A stretch of 32,176 bases of DNA from JBGPRB01 sp964422155 (GTDB taxonomy: Bacteria > Chloroflexota > Dehalococcoidia > Dehalococcoidales > RBG-16-60-22): the NCBI GenBank assembly GCA_964422155.1, contig CAYQZZ010000021.1, forward strand, positions 1-32,176. Direction: 5' to 3'. Position 1 is the stretch's first letter. Each line of letters opens with the position of its first letter. This document shows positions 25,329 to 32,176 of this stretch, in pieces. Position numbers and translations under genes: made by a program. The notes beneath the pieces are model-generated. The model worked only from the letters and a program-made list of their open reading frames with translations, was not told where the DNA came from and did not search any database.

Positions 25329-25377
25329 TGTCAAATACCGCAAAGTTATTTGACAGCCATCCTCGTATTACGATAAT
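25329..25377 (+). promoter_or_regulatory. Promoter overlapped by a perfect 8-bp inverted repeat
   Basis: TTGACA (25350-25355), a 16-bp spacer and GATAAT (25372-25377) ahead of the first cupin gene. TGTCAAAT (25329-25336) and ATTTGACA (25348-25355) are exact reverse complements 11 bp apart, and the second covers the -35 box. This geometry suits repressor or activator binding. Confidence 0.6.
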
Positions 25378-25409
25378 ATTTCGGCAAGTACAGATAAGGA
25401 GGATTGAAT

Positions 25410-25925
25410 ATGGCTGCTAAGAAATACGCTAAATACTTTATAGAGTACGACCCCAAATGGTTCCCCAAAGAGCGCCGCCCGGTCATGGCGCGCATGCAGG
25501 ATAGTATTATGAAGGGAAGCCACTTCTACCTGATACACTGGATGCTGCCCGGCCTCGGTGATAGTCCCATGGGCGATTTCAAATATGCCGGACATCCGCC
25601 GCACATACACAAAGATGCCGAGCTGCTCTTCCATATCGGCACCGACCCTAAAAACCCGATGGACCTGGGGGCGGAAGTAATAATGTACATGGGGCCGGAG
25701 TTAGAGGAATACAGGTTCAACCGGACAACCTGCATCTATATCCCGCCGAATTTCATCCACGCCCCCTGGAAACCCGTCAAAACAGTCCGACCCTGGATAT
25801 TTATCGAGATAAACCAGGGACCCTCCCACACCGAAAAATCCTACCGGCAGGTGCTGCCCAAGGAAGCCAGAGAAAAAATAAAATGGTCGATGTGGCCGGA
25901 TGAAGGTTACCCCAAGCCGGACTGA
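25410..25925 (+). CDS. Cupin-like metal-binding protein, copy 1
   Basis: 171 residues. ATG 25410 is preferred over the in-frame TTG at 25404 because AAGGAGG lies 7 bp upstream of it. Possible metal ligands follow cupin order: H-P-P-H-I-H-K-D-A-E-L-L, then Y-I-P-P-N-F-I-H-A-P-W. It shares the framework K-Y-x-K-Y-F, G-T-D-P-x-N-P-x-D-L-G-A-x, M-G-P-E and F-I-H with the gene at 26795, so the two are paralogs. Function unknown; cupins of this size include dioxygenases, isomerases and binding proteins. It is first in a run with a ferredoxin, an acetyltransferase and the second cupin. Likely cytosolic. Confidence 0.78.
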   Translation: MAAKKYAKYFIEYDPKWFPKERRPVMARMQDSIMKGSHFYLIHWMLPGLGDSPMGDFKYAGHPPHIHKDAELLFHIGTDPKNPMDLGAEVIMYMGPELEEYRFNRTTCIYIPPNFIHAPWKPVKTVRPWIFIEINQGPSHTEKSYRQVLPKEAREKIKWSMWPDEGYPKPD

Positions 25926-25973
25926 TTTTTCATCGAATATAAAATTCTTATACTCAAGTAATCGGAGGTTAAA

Positions 25974-26186
25974 ATGGTTTATAAAATTAATACCAAGAAA
26001 TGTCTCAGGTGCGGTCTATGCGTCACCCAATGCCCTGACAAAGCTATAGTAGTCGATAAGAAGGTCACGGAAAGCGACGGTTTGACTCTTTACACTACCA
26101 GGATAGACAGAAAGAAATGCACCGAATGCGGCGCCTGTTTTTCCCATGAATGGTGGTGCCCGGCCAAGGCTATCGTCAAGGTATAA
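25974..26186 (+). CDS. Small 2x[4Fe-4S]-type ferredoxin with one atypical motif
   Basis: 70 residues. Motif 1 is canonical: C10-x2-C13-x2-C16-x3-C20-P. Motif 2 is C49-x2-C52-x2-C55-x6-C62-P, with F-S-H-E-W-W in the widened gap; the usual gap is three residues. CxxCxxC and CP are kept, so a cluster is still plausible, perhaps with altered potential or a [3Fe-4S] form. TCGGAGG precedes the ATG. Lying between two cupin genes, it may donate electrons to one of them or to an IOR-type enzyme. Cytosolic. Confidence 0.9.
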   Translation: MVYKINTKKCLRCGLCVTQCPDKAIVVDKKVTESDGLTLYTTRIDRKKCTECGACFSHEWWCPAKAIVKV

Positions 26187-26231
26187 AGTCCTGATGAACG
26201 GTTAAATAACATCAACAATTACCGGTAATAT

Positions 26232-26759
26232 ATGTTGGTCATGTCAATACATAAAAATACGCTCGAAATACGAACCGTCACACAAGACGATAAGAATGCC
26301 GTTCTCGACGTATATCGTCAGTGCGAAGACTTTTTAGCTCTGGGGCCAGAACCCAGGGCTTCGCTGGGCATGGTGCTCAAAGACATCGAGACCACCAAGC
26401 ATGAGGGTGGAGTATTCCAAGGTATTTACGCCGATGGAAAAATGATAGGAATCGTTAGTTATGTTGCCAGAAATTTTGAAAATAAACCTCAGGCGGCCTT
26501 TATTTCTCTCCTGATGATTGCCGCTTCTTATCGCGGCTACGGCATAGGGACGGAGATAGTTAAACGTATTGAAAAAGAAATCCTCAAGGATTCTCACGTA
26601 ACAACGATTCTTTCAGCGGTCCAGGTAAATAATCCCGATGCCCTGCGATTCTGGCAGAAAAACGGGTATCAAATCGTCGGTGGGCCGGAACTCAGGCCGG
26701 ATAGTACAACGGTTTTTCACCTGCGCAAGGACTGCACAACAGTAACCGGGGTAAAATGA
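26232..26759 (+). CDS. GNAT-family N-acetyltransferase
   Basis: 175 residues. The fold is recognisable: strand and helix at the start (L-E-I-R-T-V-T-Q-D-D), then L-M-I-A-A-S-Y-R-G-Y-G-I-G-T-E-I-V, the acetyl-CoA pyrophosphate loop (R-x-x-G-x-G), and the C-terminal N-N-P-D-A-L-R-F-W-Q-K-N-G-Y, typical of GNAT motif B. ATG 26232 and 26241 are both possible; neither has a good ribosome site, and a 10-bp palindrome TTACCGGTAA lies just upstream (26219-26228). Substrate unknown. It lies between ferredoxin and cupin 2 in the same orientation. Confidence 0.88.
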   Translation: MLVMSIHKNTLEIRTVTQDDKNAVLDVYRQCEDFLALGPEPRASLGMVLKDIETTKHEGGVFQGIYADGKMIGIVSYVARNFENKPQAAFISLLMIAASYRGYGIGTEIVKRIEKEILKDSHVTTILSAVQVNNPDALRFWQKNGYQIVGGPELRPDSTTVFHLRKDCTTVTGVK

Positions 26760-26794
26760 TATACTAAAAATTATTTATTAGGAGGACAACCACA

Positions 26795-27292
26795 ATGGCA
26801 AAAATGAAATACAGCAAGTACTTCTTACACGAACTTCCCGAGGCACAACGTAAAAAGGGTTTCGGCCGCATGCCGTCGATGGTCGCCTTCACCGATGCCG
26901 ATATCATCGAGGGCAGCAAGTACTTTTCCGTGATGTGGATGGGCGAAGAAGCGACGAAGGGCGCCGGTCATGGACCCCACACGCACAAAGACCCGGAGTT
27001 GCTCATAGCCATCGGCACTGACCCATCCAATCCTAAAGACCTCGGGGCAGACATGGAAATGTGCATGGGACCGGAGATGGAAAGCCACATCGTCACCGTG
27101 TCCACGATGATATGGATACCGGCCAACTTCATCCATTGTCCGTTCCGGATATTAAAGGTCCGCAGGCCATTTATCTTCATCCAGTGCCAGTACGCGCCCA
27201 AACTGACTGAAACTTCTTATAAAAAGCTGGTGGCGGAAGAGCTGAGAGATAAAATGGTATTTATTAACGCCGACGGCACGCAAAAGGACTGA
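26795..27292 (+). CDS. Cupin-like metal-binding protein, copy 2
   Basis: 165 residues, paralog of the gene at 25410. Candidate ligands are H-G-P-H-T-H-K-D-P-E-L-L and the downstream W-I-P-A-N-F-I-H-C-P-F. The segment G-T-D-P-S-N-P-K-D-L-G-A-D-M-E-M-C-M-G-P-E is shared with only a few changes. The tail T-E-T-S-Y-K-K-L matches T-E-K-S-Y-R-Q-V of copy 1. AGGAGG lies 7-8 bp before ATG. Function unknown; two divergent copies may act on related substrates or as a heteromer. Confidence 0.78.
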   Translation: MAKMKYSKYFLHELPEAQRKKGFGRMPSMVAFTDADIIEGSKYFSVMWMGEEATKGAGHGPHTHKDPELLIAIGTDPSNPKDLGADMEMCMGPEMESHIVTVSTMIWIPANFIHCPFRILKVRRPFIFIQCQYAPKLTETSYKKLVAEELRDKMVFINADGTQKD

Positions 27293-27486
27293 AAAGAGAT
27301 TTGCGGAAACCGCAGGCTCTAAAGAACCTTTCCCGAACCACAATTTTCGGAAAAGCGGCTAATCTAAACTCTGCAACCATTGTCTGGAGCAGTAGAGGAT
27401 ACATTATGCTTATTCCAGGCTGAGTATCTCCCAACCGATTTAATCTCCACCGGTTTCTGTTGATTTTTTTAAAGTACCGTGATATT

Positions 27487-27538
27487 ATACATGAATAAAT
27501 AATACATGATATAAACATACATGAAAAAATATTCATGG
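27487..27538. repeat. Three direct repeats of ATACATGA at exact 15-bp spacing
   Basis: ATACATGA occurs at 27487, 27502 and 27517, each 15 bp apart, and a degenerate fourth copy (ATTCATGG) lies at 27531. The surroundings are AT-rich and non-coding. The regular phase suggests cooperative protein binding. In the rest of 27293-27670 I see two TATAAT-like boxes and a CTCCGA/TCGGAG hairpin around 27570-27593, but no gene. Confidence 0.75.
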
Positions 27539-27631
27539 TATATAATTAACTGCTAAATATAATCCAGTCTCCGATATAATATCGTGTCGGAGGCTGTTAT
27601 AATAGCCAGGTCATTCTGCAGGTAAATAGAA

Positions 27632-27665
27632 GCCCGCCGATTGACGGGCAAAGCCCGAAAGGAGG
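27632..27665 (+). promoter_or_regulatory. Alternating three-segment hairpin at a ribosome site
   Basis: GCCCG (27632-27636), CGGGC (27645-27649) and GCCCG (27653-27657) allow two mutually exclusive stems. The second ends directly against AAAGGAGG (27658-27665), so one fold leaves the site clear and the other crowds it. Confidence 0.55.
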
Positions 27666-27670
27666 CAAAA

Positions 27671-28108
27671 ATGGAATTTACCATAGAGAACATAACCATG
27701 GGGCTTATCGGCCTGGGAGTCGTAATTCTGGCAGCAATCATGGGTATTGCCTGGTATTATCTGCGAGGTATACACATAGGCATCAACTCCTTAAGCCAGG
27801 ATACGAAGGTCTTCAGCGACAGCGCCAAGAGCTTGAGCCTGGACATAAAAGCCCTGTCCTTGAGTTTAAGCGCCCTGGGCCAGGATATTAAAAACCAGAA
27901 CCAGAATTCGAGCGCCTTGAGCCAGGATATACAAGCCCTGAACCAGGACACGAACACCCTGAGCCAGAATATTGACAATTTAAGCATGAGCGTAAACGGA
28001 CTAATCGAAAGCCAGAACAAAATGACAGAGGGAATGGAGAAGATAGGGCAAAAACAGGACGAAGCGGCAAAAGATATTCAACGCGTATCCAAACACTTTA
28101 CCGAGTGA
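27671..28108 (+). CDS. Membrane-anchored coiled-coil protein of fifteen heptads
   Basis: 145 residues. I chose ATG 27671, six bases after AAAGGAGG; an in-frame TTG at 27641 lies inside the upstream hairpin and is unlikely. A single transmembrane segment (~9-31) is followed by residues 39-143 that divide into fifteen uninterrupted heptads of the form x-x-L-S-Q-D-I, such as S-A-L-S-Q-D-I and N-T-L-S-Q-N-I. Leu or a small residue sits at position 3 and Ile, Val or Thr at position 7. Ser, Gln, Asn and Asp fill the rest. No enzymatic domain is present. It should form a parallel coiled-coil stalk of roughly 15 nm. The 21-bp DNA repeats behind it are prone to length change. Function unknown; a spacer, surface fibre, or phage/prophage-like stalk are possibilities. 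Confidence 0.85.
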   Translation: MEFTIENITMGLIGLGVVILAAIMGIAWYYLRGIHIGINSLSQDTKVFSDSAKSLSLDIKALSLSLSALGQDIKNQNQNSSALSQDIQALNQDTNTLSQNIDNLSMSVNGLIESQNKMTEGMEKIGQKQDEAAKDIQRVSKHFTE

Positions 28109-28187
28109 TGGCTCGAACCTTAAAACATCCTCGCTTTAAAAAGCATCTATCAAAACATAAAGTGCTACTTCATTGACGATGGGGAAT

Positions 28188-28296
28188 AGTGGGCGGCAGC
28201 CCCGATGAAATCGGGGTGAACCACTGACCTTCCCGATGTAATCGGGACTCTCTAATGTACCAGCTAATATTTCTTTAAACCGGTGGTGGGCGGTAC
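28188..28296 (+). ncRNA. Candidate structured RNA or hairpin cluster
   Basis: CCCCGAT-gaa-ATCGGGG (28200-28216) is enclosed by AGTGG (28188-28192) and CCACT (28221-28225). TCCCGAT-gta-ATCGGGA (28231-28247) follows, then GTACC (28257-28261) pairing with GGTAC (28292-28296). No known riboswitch was recognised. The hairpin stem is shared with 8933-8949, so this may be dispersed repeats rather than an RNA gene. Confidence 0.35.
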
Positions 28297-28718
28297 TGTG
28301 CGGAAGGCAGAACCTTTAAGTTGGCTTTTAACCTAGATTATTGATTGCAGTGACGTCGTTGAACAAATCAAGCAATTGTGACCCAACAATTTGCTATTTT
28401 GTTACCCTATCTATTTCAGATTGCCTTATAAAGCTGGCTTGGATTTAGCCCCAAGATGCTCCTCTTGGTGAGCAGGCTAACAGCACGGGCTACAAAGTAT
28501 TTACTTATTTTTTATTTTTATGACATTTTATTTATTTTCCATATACTGGTTTAATGCTATTTTGGATATGATATTATGGGTAAATCGGCAAATCCGTATT
28601 TCATCACGAGTATGGTTGGAAAGGCACAAGGTTAGATAGCGGACTTCACTACTACTGTGAAAATTTATGCAGAAAATCGTATAAATAATTATGTGATTTT
28701 TATGGGTTGTTAGCTAAT
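28297..28718. other. Non-coding leader region of the PilB-like gene
   Basis: No gene seen. It has a CCAAGA-tgctcc-TCTTGG hairpin at 28451-28468 and an AT-rich stretch at 28498-28580 in which a promoter probably lies, but I cannot choose a -35/-10 pair. A 19-codon reading frame at 28576-28635 lacks a ribosome site. Confidence 0.5.
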
Positions 28719-30734
28719 ATGGCCAAACAACAGAATACTAAAGCATTGCCCGATGACAAGATCACCAAGATTTTTGACGTGTACCGCGCCAAGATAGACG
28801 AGATTACACGGCGATCGCAAAGAGATTTCCATAATAATGGCACGGTACCTGATGCTGCGACTGACGTTGTCTCTGATGAACCAGACGTAAAGGTATGGCA
28901 GGTTCAGGAGGAGCCCAAAAAGCAGCCGGAAACAAACAATGGACCAACCAAAATAGAACTGCCTGCTATAAAAGAATCCGAGGAGATAAATAGCGAGGCC
29001 AAACCTAAAGCTAGGGACACTATGTTAGAACAGACCATTAACTATACTGATATGTCCAGGAGAATCAGCAACAAAAGGATAGGTGATCTCCTGGTCGAGG
29101 GTAAAGTCATCACCTCCAGCCAGCTGCAAATAGCCCTGGAAGTGCAACACCAGGAGGGTGGTAGGTTGGGGGAGATCCTTATTAGGCAAGGACTTATAAA
29201 ATCTGATGCTCTACTGGAATTGCTCAGCAAGCAGTTAGGTGTCCCTATCGTGGACCTGAAGGGGCGTGTCATTAAACAGGAAGTACGGGATCTGATTCCG
29301 GAACACATCGCCAAAACACGAAACATTATTCCCGTGGAAGTAGTCGATGACAAATTAGTAATCGTAATGGGGCACCCGGAAGATATTATTACCATTGATG
29401 ATATTAACCTGATAACGGGTATGAAAATATATATCGCTCTTGGTAATCCATCTGATATTGAAGAAGCGATTACTTTCAATTATCAATCCAACAATTTAGA
29501 TATGGGGAGTGACGGAAACGAGAACCGTGTGGAATCGGACGAAGAGGGCGATGATGATGAGAACATCGACTTTTCACCGGCGGCACAAAACGTGAATAAG
29601 ATAGTTAATCAAGCAGTACATGATGGTGCCTCAGATATACACATAGAACCCTACAAAAAACGATTGCGAATACGTTTGCGAATTGACGGTCTCTTAAAGG
29701 ACAGATATTCCTTGCCCATTTCAGCGAATGACGTACTGTTAAGCCGGATAAAAATACTCAGCAAAATGGATATCGCTGAACGCAGACGACCACAAGATGG
29801 TCAATTCACGATAAAGTCAGGTAAAAAATTCATCGACATTAGAGTTGCCACCATGGGTACAGCCCATGGTGAAAGAGCCACTTTACGTATTCTGGATAAA
29901 TCTCTTACGCTGATTAGCCTGGATAAACTCGGTTTTTTACCTGATACTCTGGAGCAGCTCAAAAATATGCTGAAAATTACTTTTGGCATGATACTTGTGG
30001 GTGGTCCAACCGGGTCAGGTAAAACCACTACTTTATATTCCATGATAAACCATTTAGATCGCCAGGAGCTTAACATCATGACTATTGAGGACCCGATTGA
30101 ATATAATTTCACCGATATCACTCAAATACAGGTTAATGAAAAGGCGGGAATCAACTTTTCGACATCCCTGAAATCAACGTTACGTCATGACCCTGATGTT
30201 ATTCTCATCGGTGAAATACGTGACCCCGATACGGCAAGAATTGCCGTTCAGGCGGCTCTTACCGGCCACCTGGTGCTTGCTTCCATCCATGCCAGCGATG
30301 TTTCCAGTATGATCTTCCGGTTAATTCACCTTGGCATCGAGCCGTATTTAATTTCATCAACTCTTGTTGGCTTACTAGCTCAGCGTCTGGTTCGCTGTGT
30401 CTGTTCATATTGTGCCGAAGAGACGGCCCCATCGGCGGAGGATCTCAAGGCGTACCAGGATGTAATGGGTGAGGAACTGACTTCTATCTATACTGGCAAA
30501 GGTTGTGGTATTTGTTCCAATAGCGGTTATCGCGGGCGAACCGGTATATTCGAACTTCTTAGTATGAATGATACGATTAGAAGTAAATTAATGAGCGTTT
30601 CCTGTGCCGCAGACATCAGACAGGAGGCGCTTAATCAGGGAATGGTAACGATGTCCCAGGCTGGAATGACAAAAGTTAAGCTGGGCTTATCCTCAATAAA
30701 AGATGTATTACGCTCTACCTATTCCATTGTTTGA
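28719..30734 (+). CDS. pilB: Type IV pilus / type II secretion ATPase (PilB/GspE) with MshEN domain
   Basis: 671 residues from ATG 28719; a TTG 12 bp upstream is possible, and neither has a strong ribosome site. Residues ~1-105 are charged and low-complexity. Residues ~108-250 are an MshEN (GspE N-terminal) region with R-L-G-E-I-L-I-R-Q-G-L-I and L-S-K-Q-L-G-V-P, a domain class that binds cyclic di-GMP. An acidic linker (~265-285) precedes the ATPase: Walker A G-G-P-T-G-S-G-K-T-T (~428), L-I-G-E-I-R-D (~497), H-A-S-D (~524), and the zinc tetracysteine C-S-Y-C (~562) with C-G-I-C (~596). It is a cytosolic hexameric motor for pilus extension or secretion. No pilin, PilC or PilT gene lies nearby, so it is an orphan locus here. 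Its GC content is lower than that of regions 1-2. Confidence 0.94.
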   Translation: MAKQQNTKALPDDKITKIFDVYRAKIDEITRRSQRDFHNNGTVPDAATDVVSDEPDVKVWQVQEEPKKQPETNNGPTKIELPAIKESEEINSEAKPKARDTMLEQTINYTDMSRRISNKRIGDLLVEGKVITSSQLQIALEVQHQEGGRLGEILIRQGLIKSDALLELLSKQLGVPIVDLKGRVIKQEVRDLIPEHIAKTRNIIPVEVVDDKLVIVMGHPEDIITIDDINLITGMKIYIALGNPSDIEEAITFNYQSNNLDMGSDGNENRVESDEEGDDDENIDFSPAAQNVNKIVNQAVHDGASDIHIEPYKKRLRIRLRIDGLLKDRYSLPISANDVLLSRIKILSKMDIAERRRPQDGQFTIKSGKKFIDIRVATMGTAHGERATLRILDKSLTLISLDKLGFLPDTLEQLKNMLKITFGMILVGGPTGSGKTTTLYSMINHLDRQELNIMTIEDPIEYNFTDITQIQVNEKAGINFSTSLKSTLRHDPDVILIGEIRDPDTARIAVQAALTGHLVLASIHASDVSSMIFRLIHLGIEPYLISSTLVGLLAQRLVRCVCSYCAEETAPSAEDLKAYQDVMGEELTSIYTGKGCGICSNSGYRGRTGIFELLSMNDTIRSKLMSVSCAADIRQEALNQGMVTMSQAGMTKVKLGLSSIKDVLRSTYSIV

Positions 30735-30821
30735 CCGGCCCTGATAATTGTTCCCCTTCGAGAAATAATATGTGAGTTTACCCAAAAAGAAATTATGTCT
30801 ATATTACAGATTGGTATCTAG

Positions 30822-32045
30822 CTAACTCTCGAAAGCTTTTCTCTTCCTCCTTCCTGTCTCTTTGATAAAAGCAAGGGTTACTAACGCTATACCCGAAAGA
30901 ACTGCCCAGAAGATGAAGGGTAGTCCCGGATTAATACGTGCAAAGCTATTGCCCAGGGGAGGAGAGATTACACTACCAATCTGGGCTATGGTGAAAACGA
31001 TACCCAGGGCTGTCCCCGAATAAACCGGTCCGACCCCTTCGGTCTCCAGCAGCATCGTGGAAGTGATCGCCATAAAGCCATCCATAAAAACACCGGACAA
31101 TGCTATCAAGGCCCATATCGTGAAGCTGTTAACTACGGGTATAAGGCTCATACATATAAAAGTCACTATCAGTGCTGGAAACAGTATCGCTTTCCTTGAA
31201 CCCAGTCTATCCGATAGTAGCGATAACGGCACGACACATATCGTACTAACTGCGTAGAAGGTAGCCAGAGTGCCGTCAGCGCCAGCGGCTGGCCATCCTT
31301 CACCTCGCAGATAAAGCGGCAGGTAGCCCGTCATTCCCATGATACCAGAAGAACGGAATAATAAGAGAAATCCGAGGAGCCACAGTGGTTTGATGCGAAA
31401 TAACCTTAAAAGTGTCTGGCGAAATGGCTCCGCACTTGGATATCCAGTTGTCGATTCAACCTGAGGGGGCGCTCTTCCAAATAAAAACCAGATTATACCT
31501 ACTATCACCGAGATAGCTCCGTACAAATACATTACATTTCTCCAGCCGCCGAGCCATGGCGATAGTATCGTAGCGCTGATCATTGGTCCCAACATAAGCC
31601 CCAGACCCATGCCCATGGCAGAAATACCCATTGCTATACCCAGGTTAGGGCCTTTGAACCATAAACCGACGGTCTTCGTTAAGTTGATCGGTATTATCAA
31701 CCTGACAATTCCATTAATGAAGACGGTGACTGCAAGTGTGAGGAAACTGTTAGACAAACCTCTCGATGCGCCGGTTATTCCTACCAGTATGCAGAATAAA
31801 CTCAGGATGAATTTCACTCCAAACTTATCGCTCAATACCCCACCAATTATGCTGACAAAAACTCCTGCCAGACTGGCTATACCCCAGATGGTTCCTATCT
31901 GTACCAGGCTCAAGCCTAAATCCTCTGATATCTCCTTGAAAAGGACTGGCATGCAGGAAAAAGGTATGGCCGCAACAAAAGTGCCGGTTGCTGTTAAAAG
32001 CACCAGTATATGCCATCTGTAATTCGATTGATGATTAACGGACAT
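30822..32045 (-). CDS. Major facilitator superfamily transporter
   Basis: 407 residues with about twelve hydrophobic segments. The MFS loop-2/3 motif G-G-V-L-S-D-K-F-G-V-K is present (~67-77), and its relict L-L-S-D-R-L-G-S-R-K recurs in the second half, showing the usual 6+6 duplication. Gly-rich helix 5 (G-M-G-L-G-L-M-L-G-P) is typical of the nitrate/oxalate-formate-like families. Substrate unknown. AAAGGAA lies 7 bp before the ATG. It converges on the PilB gene with 87 bp between, in which I see no convincing terminator. Inner-membrane protein. Confidence 0.92.
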   Translation of the reverse strand: MSVNHQSNYRWHILVLLTATGTFVAAIPFSCMPVLFKEISEDLGLSLVQIGTIWGIASLAGVFVSIIGGVLSDKFGVKFILSLFCILVGITGASRGLSNSFLTLAVTVFINGIVRLIIPINLTKTVGLWFKGPNLGIAMGISAMGMGLGLMLGPMISATILSPWLGGWRNVMYLYGAISVIVGIIWFLFGRAPPQVESTTGYPSAEPFRQTLLRLFRIKPLWLLGFLLLFRSSGIMGMTGYLPLYLRGEGWPAAGADGTLATFYAVSTICVVPLSLLSDRLGSRKAILFPALIVTFICMSLIPVVNSFTIWALIALSGVFMDGFMAITSTMLLETEGVGPVYSGTALGIVFTIAQIGSVISPPLGNSFARINPGLPFIFWAVLSGIALVTLAFIKETGRRKRKAFES

Positions 32046-32063
32046 TCGGGTTCCTTTTTCTAT

Positions 32064-32176
32064 ATTATACGATTCAGTGAAGTATATTATTAGATATTAA
32101 ACTGTGTCAAAGTTGAGCAGGGTTAATTCAACTTATCAGCTAACATGTAATTGACATATCCTTGGGCAAGGATTAA
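32064..32176. promoter_or_regulatory. Upstream region of the MFS gene, with a second promoter element at the window edge
   Basis: On the minus strand TATAAT (32069-32064) lies about 18 bp before the MFS ATG, with no good -35. On the plus strand TTGACA (32152-32157) followed by the palindrome CCTTGggCAAGG (32160-32171) suggests a divergent promoter or operator whose gene lies outside the window. Confidence 0.4.

Noticed and set aside
27487..27538. CRISPR array
   Set aside because: The repeats are 8 bp with 7-bp spacers and there are no cas genes; far too short for CRISPR.
28576..28635. 19-codon reading frame before pilB
   Set aside because: No ribosome site, no recognisable sequence and AT-rich context; chance is the simplest explanation.
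28188..28718. Cyclic di-GMP riboswitch upstream of pilB
   Set aside because: I looked for the conserved core motifs of the GEMM classes and did not find them, so only a generic structured region is reported.

Overview
The window is about 32 kb of a draft scaffold carrying two 100-N gaps. It reads as a metagenome-derived or short-read bacterial assembly. Most of it is moderately GC-rich, bacterial-type sequence with clear AGGAGG ribosome sites. The gene set points to an anaerobic or syntrophic bacterium: an indolepyruvate:ferredoxin oxidoreductase, ferredoxin-type proteins, storage-glycan enzymes, tandem flavin oxidoreductases and many short GC-rich intergenic hairpins. Chloroflexota (Dehalococcoidia-like) is my best guess. 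It rests on gene style only and is low confidence.

Region 1 (1-8783) handles alpha-glucan, maltose and trehalose. A trehalose synthase-maltokinase fusion, cut by the window start, and glgB run on the plus strand. Converging on them from the minus strand are malQ (4-alpha-glucanotransferase) and a GH57/DUF3536 glycosidase, with stop and start codons directly adjacent. An inverted-repeat element lies between the two pairs. Both assembly gaps fall in the minus-strand pair. One gap is probably real and hides the predicted GH57 nucleophile region. The other is almost certainly artificial, because identical 55-bp contig ends flank it. Collapsing it restores a 711-residue MalQ.

Region 2 (8784-16200) holds a two-subunit TPP-dependent E1 dehydrogenase (minus strand, with a good terminator) and two membrane proteins of unknown role. 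One of these may be translated from a leaderless mRNA. Two tandem paralogous FAD oxidoreductases follow. Palindromic repeats sit in nearly every gap.

Region 3 (16200-18240) is a sharply AT-rich island. It has a perfect sigma70-type promoter (TTGACA-17-TATAAT) and three small genes of unknown function, each ending in a probable winged helix. The third also carries an R-x6-H motif in a helical N-terminal half, as in HEPN nucleases. This is the best candidate in the window for an undescribed system, possibly a defence or toxin-type module.

Region 4 (18246-27292) starts with a minus-strand iorB/iorA pair. Its IorA carries a complete GltD-like NAD(P)H:flavin module inserted before the terminal ferredoxin domain. 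Divergent from it are four tandem SnoaL-like (NTF2-fold) paralogs. Then come a zinc alcohol dehydrogenase on the minus strand, two paralogous cupin-like proteins, a small ferredoxin and a GNAT acetyltransferase.

Region 5 (27293-32176) contains three 15-bp-spaced direct repeats, a three-segment alternating hairpin at a ribosome site, and a membrane-anchored protein made of 15 uninterrupted heptads. A roughly 600-bp hairpin-bearing intergenic region follows, then a PilB/GspE-type ATPase with an N-terminal MshEN domain, and a convergent MFS transporter. I saw no tRNA, rRNA, transposase or CRISPR array.
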